A DNA stretch of 64,000 nucleotides from Chrysomallon squamiferum (taxonomy: Eukaryota; Mollusca; Gastropoda; Neomphalida; Peltospiridae), in NCBI GenBank assembly GCA_012295275.1, contig CM022675.1, forward strand, positions 3,669,246 through 3,733,245, written 5' to 3'. A program made the translations under genes and the position numbers. Position 1 is the stretch's first letter. Every line of letters starts with the position of its first letter. Below the pieces are notes generated by a model that was not told where the DNA came from, ran no database searches, and worked only from the letters and a program-made list of their open reading frames with translations. Shown one piece after another: positions 47,118 through 60,223 of this stretch.

Positions 47118-50100
47118 GGTTTACAAGAGATATGAGCATGGTTTATTTGAAATAGATGATAGAAAAATTGTAAATAAGTGAAATGTAACTTAAATACAAA
47201 TTGGTACAGACAAGTTTTGATCTACATTGATTCAAAACCTAATGCATAATTTATTTTTTATACATTTTTTTTTTTCTTCTCTCAGTTTTTTGTGTATGGT
47301 GTAAAATACTTTGTGTTGGATTGCTATTTAAATGTAACATACTTTAAATTGATTAGTGAAAATTACGTTTCATGCATTAACAAAATTCATGTATCAATAA
47401 GTGTTAAGTTTTTTTTTTTAGTTCTTACTGTTTGTTATGTACTATAACCTCTGGAAGAAAAAATGTGCTTTATTGATATTTTTTTTTCATATACAAAATT
47501 GATGTTAGATTTTGTTTGTGACTCTACACATCAAAAGAGACATTAAGTAACAGTTTTGGTTATGTTGATTTACGTTAGTATTCATATTCCTGTTGTCATA
47601 AGCTTCATTTTCATGTTGCACTCATCTTTACAACTTGTATGATTATAAATATATAGCTGCTTGAATATGGGTAAACAGGAACATTTTAAAACCCATTATG
47701 AGAAACATCAAGTTGAAATTAAAGATATGAACTTACCTTTAGCAACCAAACATTTTCATTCAAGATTTTGAACATAAACATATATTTTTGTTTGTTTTTT
47801 GTGACATTTACTGTGAAAATTTCAAAATTGATACATTAAAATTTGATCATATTTTTCATGGCTTAATACTTGTTTTGATGTGTTTGGTCACAGTTCATTA
47901 CTTCATATTTCAGTTCTTTAATCACCATTTAGCACCAACATTTTGTTGAGTTTTATTATGTACAGTGAATACCTGGGGCACCGAATTTTCAAGTTCTTAA
48001 TCTTGATATCATTTGAACATGATAAATTTGATAGGATCTCTGATTTTTGACAGTAAAAGAAAGCATAGCAGTATTTCAACTAGTTGTAATAGCTGGTTGT
48101 CAGAACAAATATTAAGAATGTATCTAATTATATGATTAATAATAATAATAATAATAAAAACAGAAGTAAATTCTTAATGGCAACATAATAAAAAAAAAGC
48201 CATTATAAAGAAAAATTATAATAAAAACAATATATGATAACCATAACACATCCCCAGAAAACAACAAAGAAAAGTAAATACCCACTCCAAACACCCCTCC
48301 CCACCAAAATGATAACAGCATTCTTATAGGCAATACCTTTAATAGGTGTTTTCTTTAGATTTGATAAGTGAAAAAACCCAAACAGACTCTAATTTGTCAC
48401 AAAGAATGTTTGATTCAGGGAATTACAAACTCCATGACATTTTTGGTTGTGGTGTATGCAGCAGACGTAACATGTCAGGTGACTAACAAAGTGGGAGGAG
48501 CTAATATCACAGACAGCCAATGGTAATCTTGTTTGGGAATTAAGCATTTCTTGTAATAGTTACATTTATGTTATTGAAAGGAAAATTTGTAGAACTTGTT
48601 TTTCTGTTCCAGATATTGTGATTTTGAAATTACGTACACTTTAAAAATATACCCTTTACTTAATTATTTATATAACTGCTGCCTGAACAGGACCTTTTTT
48701 TTTTTTTTTTTATTGTTTTTACAGTGCGAAATGTTTTTGTTAAAATTTTTATTTTATTATTTTTTAAATTCCTGTTTTAATTTTTGGAAACATTTCTTTG
48801 AAGTCAAACAGAATTGTATTTAGATGTCCTAAAATTTCATTTTTTTTACTTCTGTTTTATTTTATTTCACACAGAAAGCATCAACAACCATACCCATTGT
48901 GTACATTAAATATATGTAAGCATGGCTTTCTGCCTTAACGAAAAACTTAATTTGTTAAGAAACATTATAATACGGTTTGTTAGTATCTCAGATTTAGTGT
49001 TTATCAAAATATGTCTGTGCCTAATTTGGTGTGTTGTGTAAAATATGAAATGCATGGAATGAAATTGTTTGTTGTATAACCGATGAAACATTTTGTTAAT
49101 TTTGTATATAATAGTTTAGTCTGTTTTGATATTCTACTGTTAAAGATATTAATAATTTCTTCTTCTTTCAATTATTATTTTTGTTTATTTGTTTATTTAT
49201 TTATTTTTTTATCTTTATCTTTCTTTATAAAATATTTATCTACAGATGTTATTAAATTTTTAATTTTTTTTAATTATCTCCTAACAGTTGTTTTGAATAA
49301 CTTATTTTTATTTTCTTTAAAAAGTTTTGTTTGTTGCAAATAATGTTATGGACAGGTTTGATTATGGTCTCGTGTATTTTTGTTTAAGAGGCTGTACACT
49401 GAAATCAGTTTGTGAAGCTTTTTCACATTAGTGTTATGTTTAAAGTTTCATCATAAAACCTTTTGTTTACCTCTTCAAGTAAATATTGTAATTTGTTTCT
49501 TTTCATATATTTTTATTTGTAATTTTTAAAATTTATTTAATTTGTGTTTTTCTAAATTTTAACATTACAAACTATTGTTTCATATGCTAATATAAATGTG
49601 GATGTCTTTGTTATATAACATATGCATTTTTGTACACCAGTGTTTTATTATTATCATTATTATTATTTAAATAAATTCTTTTCACTTTTCTGTTCCATTT
49701 CATGGTTTTAAAACTTTTCTTTTTTCAGTTTTGAAAAGCACAGGTTTGCATAGATAAATAAAGAATATTTGTATATGGTTTTGTTAATGATCTTCCGATT
49801 GATATCACCTTATTACAATATTTTAACTTTATTATTTATAATAATAATAATAATACAAATAAAAATAATATTTCATTATTATTACATGTCCTTTGTTTTT
49901 CACCTGTTCATATCTTTTTCTTTACTATTAAATTTGTTTCTTCTTGAAAAAAATACCCACCACTTAGATGCCACCCCCCCCCAAATTCCACAATCTAGAA
50001 TCCACCCATGATGATGATGATTTGAGTATGCGATAGAATTAAAAACTTTATTTAATGGTATATTATCATTGAGCATGTTTAATTTGTTTATGAAATATTT

Positions 50101-52468
50101 TTAACGATCTTGTCAAAACCATATTTCATTTTTTTTTTTTTTTTTAGCTTTTGCTCCAAACTGCACTATTTTTGTTAAAGCCTTTTTCTGTAAATGCATA
50201 TTTATTATATTTTCACTGTGTGACTGAAATTCAAGTTTTAAAAATTGTATAAGTTTTCATCTTTTTATTATTTAATGTTTTATCTTCATTTGATATAATC
50301 TTTTTTTCATTTTGAAGTCATTATGAATGCTTAAATAATTTAAAAAAATGCAATCCTAAATTGATGTTTATGAAGTAGTAGTTGTAGTAGTAGTGATAAC
50401 AATAACAATAACAATAAAAACAATAATAACAATAATAATAAATAGCAACAGCAACAATTCCCCCCACAAAATATTATCATTCTGAATTTTTTGCATGAAA
50501 ACAAATCAAAATTTTAAAATGTTTAAAAAATAATAATTAAAAAAATTAATAAAACCAAGTAAACAGAAAACTCCTGAAAGCAGCATTTTAGAAATTTTTC
50601 AGTTTCAATTTTTTTTTTTTTTTTTTTTTTTTTTCTGTACATAATTCTTTCAGATTTTCATGGTTTACCCTTTAAACTTGTTTTGTTTGTGGCAAAGAGG
50701 GTAACCAGGATTTGAACAGCTGTGCAATTCAAATGTTTAATGCATGATTCTGTTGTAAATAGGTTGTACTGGTGTAGATAGCAAATTAAAATCCTTTTCT
50801 TGCTTTGTACAGACTCGGGGCAAACTTCAATAATTTTAATAAAGAAACTTTAAAGCAGCAGTTTTTGTATTCACTTATTTTTATTTAAAATGACGTGAGG
50901 TCGATTTTGCTGGAGAATTTTTGAAAACTTTTGACAAGCAAGAAAATAGGAATAAAAGAAAAGGATGGAATAAATATTTAATGTACTTGTTTTATGTGTT
51001 GCTGTATTATAAAACAAGGCCAAAGTCCAGAATTTTCAAAATGTGGTTCAGGTTATTGTTTTTTTAGGATAGTAAAACTTAAAAAAAAAAAATTGTTACT
51101 TTATGGGGGACTTTTCTCACAATGCTAAGTGAAAGTTTGAAGTGACCAATAGATCAGCAAGAGCCATTTTTTTTTAGCTGAAGTTGATCAACATCCTGGT
51201 CAACATTGATAAGATAATATTTTAGACAAGAATGAGTAAAATCATTTTGAGAAAGTAGAAATAAAAAGTGAAATTAAATGGTTTAGACAGAATGCTGAAA
51301 ATCTACAAATTCTCTCATTCATGAAATTTGAGCTGTAGCTCAAAATGGCTGGCATTATCACACTTTTATAAAAAAACACAAAAAAAAAACACAAGCAATT
51401 TTTTGACAAGAAAACAGACATTGCATTTTTGTATCAGCCCGTAGAGCATTGATTGGAATGTGAAATAGCCCAATGGAGATTCTGTTGAACAGGAAAAACC
51501 CTGTGACCAACTGAGCTGTAAACCTGGAGAAAATAATCTAATTATAAACTAGTAATCATAGCTTCAATAATGATGTAAAATGTTTACAAGTAGAACTAAG
51601 CAAGTTCAGAATAAGAAGATGATGAAAATGTTATTTGGGATACAACAAGAAAGAATTTAAATTAAATACATTTATTCATGAAAATATTGTAAAATATTTA
51701 TACAAGGAACACATGTAATAAACAATTTCTTAACAGAGCATTATTCTGAAATATTTAAATATATGAAAGAGAAAAAATAGATTCTCTGAAAAATGTAAAT
51801 ATGTATATAAAACATTTAGTATAAAAATATTTAACAAGGATCAACAGAATTTTTTTATTTTATGATTATTATATTTTTTTAAATAATGGAAACTATTCAT
51901 TTTTTAGAAATACATTTGGTTCTGCAAACAAAAGCTTGATCTTATGAAATTTATTTCCAGTTTTTTTTGTGTGTGTTATTTAAAACCTAGATTCTAGACA
52001 ATCTTTAATACTTAAAAAAAAAAAAAAAAAAAAGCTTAAAATCCATGTAAAACAAAATAACATTTTTGAAATCCAAAGTATGTCTCATCTAAGGCAAAAA
52101 TGTACTATGTACAATAAACATTAAAGCAAAAAAAAAAAAAAAAAAAAAGATTTTGAAATTTATACAAATTTTCTCAAAAATATTTGTGTCTGGTCATATT
52201 AAAAATCTATAACAAAGATTGGTTGTTTAGAGCCAAACTTTGAATTATACAAACATTTACACTATGTGTATCACAGACCTTCTTTAATGGTACCATAAAT
52301 GTTTTTAAAAACCCCAAAATAAATGTACGTTGGGTGTTTAATGAATATATTAACATAAATTATTAACTTAATGAGTAGACAAATAGTGGAATGTTCTACA
52401 TCTATGGAGAACTGGTATAAAAATATCTTCTATTACAAAATAAATAAATGGAAAAGGTTAATTTAAAT
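46111..52468. other. eIF4B-ABRACL convergent spacer
   Basis: No coding sequence is recognisable. 46.1-50.9 kb is T-rich on +, with poly-T at about 50609-50634, and could be an extended eIF4B 3'UTR or run-off region. From about 51.6 kb the + strand becomes A-rich, as expected for ABRACL downstream transcript sequence on -. ATT repeats (46355-46382) and poly-A tracts (about 47091-47116, 52015-52033 and 52130-52148) are present. Confidence 0.5.
51420..51535 (-). mobile_element. possible tRNA-derived SINE fragment
   Basis: On - the sequence contains CAGCTCAGTTGGTCAC, which fits a Pol III box A, and about 25 nt later CTGTTCAACAG, a weak box B. It does not fold into a clear tRNA. Treat as a decayed tRNA-like element. 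Confidence 0.3.
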
Positions 52469-52921
52469 CAGGGGTGGGCATTTTGGCCCGCGAAGGTTTA
52501 TTGTTTGGCCCGCCAAAGTGTTCACAGTTAACATTGTCATCCAGCTTGTGAGCAGCAAAATAAGTCAGTGAAATAAAAGTCAGTTGACACAACTATTTTT
52601 TTATTCAAGTCACATTCAAGAAGTCGAAGGTGCTAATTGAATCAATAGTGACAGCATCCAAATTTTAAATGACTGCTTGTTTCACTCAATTCAAAATACG
52701 CAAACTCTGTGACATTCTTCATTTGTCCACATCAATTAACCCTGACACTGAATCACTGCTTCATGGTATGCAACATCACCCATCTCATTGACTCTTCTGA
52801 CATTCGTTAAAAGTGAATTTACTGTTTACATAAAATATACATTTTGAAACCTTTTTTGTTCTCATTTCATATTCTCATAAGATCCATCTGGCCCCTGTTT
52901 TAACAGGATTGTCTGCCCCTG
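52469..52921. mobile_element. non-autonomous hAT-type element (453 bp)
   Basis: The left end is CAGGGGTGGGCA at 52469 and the right end is TGTCTGCCCCTG ending at 52921, inverted repeats with three mismatches in 12. The flanks are ATTTAAAT (52461-52468) and ATTTATAT (52922-52929), an 8-bp target duplication matching 7/8. Inside, TTTGGCCCGC occurs at both GGCCCGCGAAGG and GGCCCGCCAAAG, as in many hAT elements. There is no transposase. It lies 236 bp beyond the ABRACL stop, so it may sit in that gene's 3'UTR. Confidence 0.82.
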
Positions 52922-53157
52922 ATTTATATGTCTGCTGTATGCTACTGTTTTGTTTGGAAGGCACATTAGTGTCAGTATGTTGTTATTGTTTTTTATAATT
53001 TTTATAATATTGTCATAATTATATAGGATAATAATTTCAATTATATTCTTTTTTCTTCTAATTGATTTACTTTTTTATTACTATTTTTCTTTTTAATCTT
53101 TTAAAAATCAATGAACTACAAACTATAAATAAATTTTCTACATGCAAAATAAAACGT

Positions 53158-53342
53158 TTAAGTTTTAAGAAGAATTATATTAACGTTGTCATGAACACCT
53201 TGAAGTAGCATTTCTCCTTCGTAGCTGATGATTTTCTTTCTCTTTGCTGCCCGAAGAGTTCCGACAAGGGCTTCAAATATGTTGGCACATCGGTCATCAT
53301 TGAACAGAACACCAAATGGCACTGAGAAATGACCATCATCAT
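53158..53342 (-). CDS. ABRACL: ABRACL coding exon 2
   Basis: Residues 21-81 and TAA. Acceptor GATTTTTCAG. It holds nearly the entire costars core. Confidence 0.97.
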
Positions 53343-54062
53343 CTGAAAAATCAGTCACGTTAAAAAAGACTTTACATTAAATTTACACAATTTTAATTAC
53401 TTGATTTTACATGTGACAGATTTGAAAGTTTATACAGCTTTCAAACATACAGAAATTAAAATATTTTATATCTGCATTCACATGTGCAGAATACACATTT
53501 TATATTTAATTGCATATGTGTACATCATTTAAAGTATTATTTCTGCATCCACATCTATAGAACTTGAAATAATGCATACTTACATTTATTTACATGTAGA
53601 AAATTAGACATATTTTATATTGCATTCACATACACAGAATTATTCATATTGCATAAATACTGATGAAAACATTTTGTAATATTTACAAACTTAACAAAAA
53701 AAAGTTCATACTGCACATACAAATTGTAACATTTTATACATTTTTTCTTAGGATTTAAATATTTGATTTTTATTGAATAACTGAATTACATTAATTATAT
53801 TTTTAACTGACACTTACCTGGTGTGTCATTTGTAAATTTAAAAACTATCATCTAGTAATTTATTTATGCTGGTATGAACACATGATTTAAAGATTTGTTC
53901 TTTAAAAAAAAAAAAATAATAATAATAATTTCCATCTCATTTTTCAAATTTAATTTTGCCCAAACATAGCACAGCAGATGTGCAGATTTGAACTGACAAA
54001 CCTTGACTTCCAAGACGTTTTATTTCTTCAATCAGTAGATTCACTTCATGTTCAACATTCAT
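53158..54062 (-). CDS. ABRACL: Costars family protein ABRACL
   Basis: A small winged-helix costars-domain protein linked to actin dynamics and cell motility. Two coding exons, 54062-54002 and 53342-53158, join at a split GAT codon to give 81 aa, the length of human ABRACL. The protein starts MNVEHEVNLLIEEIKRLGSQ and contains VPFGVLFNDDRCANIFEALV, then GTLRAAKRKKIISYEGEMLL and QGVHDNVNIILL. The whole domain is conserved (human FGVLFRDDKCANLFEALVGTLKAAKR). Only the last residues, KT, depart from the human end. It is free-standing, not the C-terminal domain of a larger ABRA protein. An acceptor TATTTTCAG eight bases before the ATG shows that a non-coding 5' exon precedes it. The gene is convergent with eIF4B. 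Confidence 0.97.
53400..53720. repeat. degenerate repeats in ABRACL intron
   Basis: Roughly 50-60 bp units with CATTCACATGTGCAGAATAC/ACATTTTATAT-like motifs recur with strong divergence through the 659-bp intron. Confidence 0.5.
54002..54062 (-). CDS. ABRACL: ABRACL coding exon 1
   Basis: Residues 1-20 plus one base of D21. Donor AAG|GTTTGT. Human starts MNVDHEVNLLVEEIHRLGSK, so the start is secure. Confidence 0.96.
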
Positions 54063-54582
54063 TGTAAAACTGAAAATAAAATGAAAATTTTAATAAACAT
54101 ATAAAAGCTGTAGTAACCTAATGAAAATATGAAAACTGAACAAAATTTTTTATTATTCACAAAAAATGTTTGACCTCAGAAAAAAGAAAAAAAAAAGAAA
54201 AGAAAAAAGAAAAAAAAAAGAACCAAAAAATGAAACTGACTACAGTTCATAATAAAAAGAATTTTAACACACAACATGTTGGTCAAATAAAGATGGTTAA
54301 TATACACATACTGACTTAAGATTTTCATCTCTTTTAAAGACATCTTTAGTTTAGGACGAATAATGAATTATTATCCCAAACATTACATTGTTATTTTATT
54401 TTATTTTATTTTATTATTTTTAGTATACATATATAAATAAAACAAATAATTTGCAGGCACACCAAAGAAAAATAAATCCTCCATTACAGAGCTTAATTAA
54501 CTGTTAAAATGTGTTATACATTATACCCATTTAATATGGTACTACCAAAAATATTTATGAAAAACTTAACTAAATTTATCAA

Positions 54583-54608
54583 AATAAAAAAAAAAAAAAA
54601 AAAAAAAA
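54583..54608. repeat. poly-A tract
   Basis: A long A run in the predicted 5'UTR intron of ABRACL. Confidence 0.9.
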
Positions 54609-54728
54609 GATAATAAAAAAACAATAACATTTCATTTCGTTTTCTCTCTGAACATTAATATCAAACGAATAAACTAACAAAATGAATAGTAATATACAAT
54701 AATTATATATAACGTAACTAAAACGTAC

Positions 54729-54960
54729 CTATAATAAAAATATAAATATTGCGAAAATGATGTTAAATAAATTAAGACTAGAAGAAACTATGGGAAAAAG
54801 AACTTAAGTTTTCTTTAAGTAACACGCCCACATTTCCCAAACGGAAGTAAATTGTATCAATAAACACGTGATACATAACGAGGTTATAGTGCCGAACGTG
54901 ATTCCGCGAGATCAAGTGAAGCGCTTGGTTTGATCAGTCTACAGAATCCGATCCAAGAAA
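54729..54960 (-). promoter_or_regulatory. probable ABRACL non-coding exon and promoter
   Basis: A donor ATAG|GTACGT ends a possible 5'UTR exon at 54729. Upstream of it is an ETS-like ACGGAAGT (54841-54848) in a CpG-richer patch (about 54800-54960). Together with the acceptor at 54069 this predicts a 659-nt 5'UTR intron. The start site is inferred. Confidence 0.4.
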
Positions 54961-55237
54961 ATACCATTTGGATTTCCAAGTAGTAGTGTTTCTAACGACA
55001 GAAGCATGTTGCAACCTCGAAAGGTGTCATTTACTAAATAATTTAAGTTATCCTGGGGCACAACTCTAAGAAGCAAGGACTCGGTTTAGCTAAGTAATTG
55101 TTTCCCCTCATCAAAAGCGCTTATTACTTGTAACAGAACATCGGTGTATACGTGTATTTGACATTCCGCGATTTGTACAAATGGATATTCTTCGAAACCC
55201 AGCGAACTAGGTGTCATAAAGACACAACGTTAATTGT

Positions 55238-55290
<53 letters not shown>
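55238..55290. repeat. (AAT)n microsatellite
   Basis: An ATA triplet run followed by ACA triplets near 55311-55328. Confidence 0.9.
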
Positions 55291-55458
55291 GACGACACCA
55301 AACATCCGAAACAACAACAACAACAACAATAATAATAACAAATAATTAAATAAGAAAATAAGCCATGGAATGAGATAATGAGTATAATTTACGTATTTCG
55401 GGGAATGTCTTATCTGTATTTTTAATTTTTTAATTCATTAATGTAGTTTACTCACTCA

Positions 55459-55502
<44 letters not shown>
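55459..55502. repeat. (AC)n microsatellite
   Basis: An AC run of about 21 units. Confidence 0.93.
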
Positions 55503-55505
<3 letters not shown>

Positions 55506-55687
55506 AAATATCCATTTTGTTATCGTTGATATAACGTAATAGTACATGGTCTCTAACATAATTCAGAAGGATGCAGAAGCTACGCTGTATTTAGACCATT
55601 TCGTTGTATAAATCACGAAAAGACCACTTTATAATAGTATCTGCTCTGATTTACACAAAATTATTTAAATTTTGTTGTGTAAAATTA

Positions 55688-55689
<2 letters not shown>

Positions 55690-55720
<31 letters not shown>

Positions 55721-56165
55721 ATACTATATATATATATTTATATACATTATTTTTATTCCATATTAAATATAAACATATGGTAATATTAGAGTACATAACT
55801 GGACTTTTGTATGCGTATGTGCTACAATTTTGTGTTTATGTGAATACATATGCATAATGTATGTGTGTGTATGTATTCATATACATTCACATACACATAC
55901 ATAAACAGACATACACACACACATTTACACATACACATATTAACATAAATACGTACATATATACAGACGAAACAACATTCTCTGTCACACACAACACATA
56001 CATATACACATATATACACACACACCACATACATATACACATACACACACACACCACATACATATACACACACACACACACACACCATAACATTCTCGCG
56101 CACCGACATATACGTAACACTGACACAAACACGCACGCACGCATGCGCACAGATACACACACGTC
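55690..56165. repeat. compound GT then AC/ATAC-rich tract
   Basis: GT at about 55690-55720, then several hundred bases of CACATACACATA-type sequence. Long Tyr/His/Cys/Val frames on both strands come from this composition. Confidence 0.9.
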
Positions 56166-56698
56166 CAGTGCTTACAATACTCTGACGTTATGAAATCTGT
56201 ATTTTACGTAGTTTGTCTTTGGTGACAGTCTTTCTATCTGCGCTATTACGTATTTCTGCGCGTGGAACACCGGAAGAGAAGAAGCCATGTGGAGCTTGTA
56301 GTGTTTGTCTCACGCGCTTATTTCGTCTGTTTTGGAGACTAAAGAGGCCGCTGCTATCGGCTTGAACAAACATTTAGATATTAGACAGCTCTTTGAACTA
56401 CGTCAGATCGTTCTCATGTACGGCCTCAGAAATCCTCGCTTCAGATAAAAGAAGAAGAAAAAGAAAGAAAAAAATTCCGTAAAGAAGAAGAAGAAATAAT
56501 AATAATAATAATAAAAAAAGAAAAGATTGAGAAAAATATGTTGTTAGGAATAAAGAAGTTTTTTGTTTTATTTAATGTTAAGTGTTCGTGCGTGTGTTAT
56601 TGTGTGCGTGCGTGCTTGTATGTATGTATTTAAATGTATACACATATGTATGTGTATGCATGTGTGTGTGCTTGAATGTATATATATACATGTACGCG

Positions 56699-56883
56699 AG
56701 AGAGAGAGAGAGAGAGAATTTCTACGAATTATTTTATAAATTTACATTTATTACTTTCGTCCAAATTTTTTGTTTAATGAGATGTGTTAAACACAGTAAT
56801 GAACGTATAAATTATAGTGAAGTATTATTTACTTTATTTAATTTTCATTCTAATTATGTTATTTAACCAATTTAAATAAATAA

Positions 56884-56925
<42 letters not shown>
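56699..56925. repeat. (GA)n and (AT)n microsatellites
   Basis: GA at about 56698-56718 and AT at about 56889-56925. Confidence 0.9.
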
Positions 56926-56928
<3 letters not shown>

Positions 56929-57221
56929 GACAAAATTATTGGAAAATCTCATTCTAATTTAAAAGCTTCTTTTACATTAAAAAAATATATATATAGAAAA
57001 AAATATTAAAATCTTTGTCGTTTAAATGAGGCTAAATTATTGCTATATCATTTCTAATTTAAAAAGAAAGAAAGAAAGAAAAAAAATCTGATTAACAAAG
57101 TGAATCGATTGAAATGTCGGTTGTTTGTGATGAGGGCATTTTTATCACAGATCATGTCCCGTTGTGATTTATAATAAATCACTTTTGTAATATACATCAT
57201 TTGTTCTAATCAGTAATAGCA

Positions 57222-57620
57222 TGTGTGTATGTGTGTGTGTGTGTGTGTTTATGGATAGAATGTGTATATATGTTTCATATATGTATGTATATATGTATTT
57301 GTTTTAGTCAGTTATATTGACGTGTGTTTTAACATTCATGTACACGCATGCTTAAACATACACATACGTACATACACGTAATACATATCACGTGTATTAT
57401 AACCAGTCAGTGTTTTGTATATGTGTGTATTCATGAATATTCATTTATTAACACATATACACACACACATCCATACAGACATAGATACAGATCATGAGTG
57501 TGTGTGTGTGTTTGTGGATAGACAAATATTTATAATATTATAGATTCAGGGATTTAATAGATTATAGTGTGAATGCATGAGAAAGTATACATGTATATTT
57601 TGTATGAGTGTATTGTATGT

Positions 57621-57661
<41 letters not shown>
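57222..57661. repeat. GT-rich repeat cluster
   Basis: Several GT runs, the longest at about 57621-57661, among TATATGTATG-type sequence. Confidence 0.88.
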
Positions 57662-57666
<5 letters not shown>

Positions 57667-59186
57667 TTATGTGTTTGTGTAAGATTGTGTATATGTGTGT
57701 TTTAACAGACAAAACATACGATTTTCATTAATTTTTCATCGTGCATCTCTGTGTGTGTCTGTGAGTGGGCACATTTGTTTAAGTATGTGTTTAATTGCGT
57801 GTGCAGTTATTAATTTTGGTCGGATCACGTGATCATGTCTCGGTTCACAAAATCGATTAGTTTTAATAGAAATTATGACATTTTGTTTATAATCGAGGCT
57901 GAACCGAAGACGCCATGACGCCGATTAACAGACGGATTTATCTTTTCTCTGACACTGGTGGGTTCAGGTTTCAACATTTCTGGATTTAAAAGATCATAGG
58001 ATAAAGTAACAAACTGACGTCTCCTACATAAAGAGAGAAAGGTTAGGGATGATGTAAATAATATTGTCAAATTAATTTATATTGCTGAATGAATATTAAT
58101 TTTTTTTTGGATTTATATAGAATCTTCTGTAATTAATTAACTCCTTAAAACGTACGCCAAAAATATTTAGATTTAATAATAGTATCGATATGTTTGAAAA
58201 AATCTTAACGTTTTGTTATATATAATTAATTAACTCCTTAAAACTTTATATATATATAATCCAAAGAAACAGTAATAAACGTAATTAATTTATATACGTG
58301 AATAAATTTCAATTATTTGTTTGATTTAGAGAATGTTTTGTAATTAATTTATTCTTAAAACCTATGATACATTAATACTGTTAAATATAAATATATATAA
58401 CAGCAGGACACCACAGCTTTACAGTGATGATGTTGGTGATGATGATGATGATGAGTCAAATATACTTTAATTATTTCTTTGTTTCGGGACCTAGTCGTAA
58501 GCTATAATTAAATATCTTCCAAAATTAACAATGAAAAGTAGTTTTTCTACGAAATATCAGTAATAGTCTAAATTAGTTTTTGTTGTTAGCTGTATTTTAA
58601 GTATGCCTTTAATTCGAAGACTGAATTAAATAATTTAAAATGAAATGTATTAATAACACGAGAAGCCCTTTCATTTAATAACTTACGCATAGGATAAATG
58701 TAGGAACTCTGCTTCCTAGGATGAAATGCATTATGGGAAAGATTAGTAACAATATAAATAAACTGATACAGTTAGCAGAATTTTAAGTATACATTTTGAG
58801 TGTTTTTCTGTAATGTATTCGTTGTATAAATCTTCTTCAAGTTAATATTTATGGAAAATTTATGGAAAATATCAATAACTGATTTAGTTAATGGTATTTC
58901 AAAAGTGTGTCTAAATGTGTATCGATTGTTTTTTCTTATAATTACTGTGTGCTAAAATTAAACATCGTTTTTTACGTAGTGTGTCTTACTGTTTTAAAAA
59001 GAGAAAAAAAATCGATAACATTTTAAATTGCTTTATTTAGTTAATTATATCTGAAATGATGATTTAAATAACTTTTTACTACTTTCAGTGTAACTCGTTA
59101 GTTGTAAGTTAAAATTAAAATCCTCCCACTACTTTGAAGCCAGTTCTAAAATATTTCTAAATAAATTCAAATATTTAAAGCTATTT

Positions 59187-59191
<5 letters not shown>

Positions 59192-59271
<80 letters not shown>
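59192..59271. repeat. (CT)n microsatellite
   Basis: About 39 uninterrupted CT dinucleotides. Confidence 0.95.
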
Positions 59272-59277
<6 letters not shown>

Positions 59278-60017
59278 CTACCCCTCCCCTCTGTCTTATA
59301 CATATTCATTACATGTCACAGCATGTGTTTTTGTAAGTACAGTCATTTTTCCTGCTGTTTTATGTTGATGGACAAAACATGCCCATCCTAATACTTCATT
59401 ATCTTTTACGAATGCCGCCAGTCCTATTTTAATAAACTTGTTTATTTACGGTCGTATTTATGTCAGAAAAGATATCAGTATTTAGTAAATATGTAAAAAT
59501 AAATGTGTACTCTTGGCTGATGCGAGAGTCTAACGCGGAGGAGGTAATCAGAGTTATAAATATTCATACAGTCTTTTTTTTTGTCTCTATATCGAGATTA
59601 ATATTTATCACCTATTACAGGTATGCAGTTTTAATAATAGATACCCTATATTTACAGTATTAAATTAATTGTTATAATTAGCAATCATCGTTCAAAACGC
59701 TAATCTTAACAATTCGTGATAATGTTTTATAGCCTTCTTGAAGACAGCCATGCGTGTTATTCTTAGTCATTGTCTGGAACGGGAAATCGCCGTAAAGCTG
59801 ACTTCGTGAGGTTTAGTCAGAGGTTGTTTCGTTGAATTTAATTTAATTTTATTCTGCGCTATCTCAAACTTTTTTTGTTCGTGTTTTTTAATTTATTATT
59901 ATTATTAATATTTATTTATTTAATTATTTATGTATTTATTTTTATTTACAAAAATCTTCTATTTTTTCTATGACATATCAACGAGATCTTGTACTGTTTA
60001 CCCAAATCTCGTATATG

Positions 60018-60223
60018 ACGAGATCTCGCAGAGTATCTCAAGGATTCGCATTTATGTACAATACTCTGTAAAATAACGTTCAGGGAAAAAAAAAAAAAAA
60101 AAATGAATGAAAGAAAGAAAAGGGTAAGAAACAACAACAATAAGGAAAAAACCACATTTGATCTTGTCACAAAACTTCGAAATCTGGCTCTCGAAATGTC
60201 GCGGTGTTCTACGAGATCTCGTA
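60018..60223. repeat. ACGAGATCTCG palindrome cluster
   Basis: ACGAGATCTT at 59981, ACGAGATCTCGC at 60018-60029 and the perfect 14-nt palindrome TACGAGATCTCGTA at 60210-60223. The two outer copies form inverted repeats ACGAGATCTCGYAGA about 200 bp apart. This could be a small palindromic element or a cluster of dimeric binding sites. Confidence 0.55.

Noticed and set aside
56188-56373. 61-aa - strand frame in a CpG-richer patch
   Set aside because: Composition is more protein-like than most, but there are no splice signals that extend it and no recognisable motif. It is more likely regulatory sequence.
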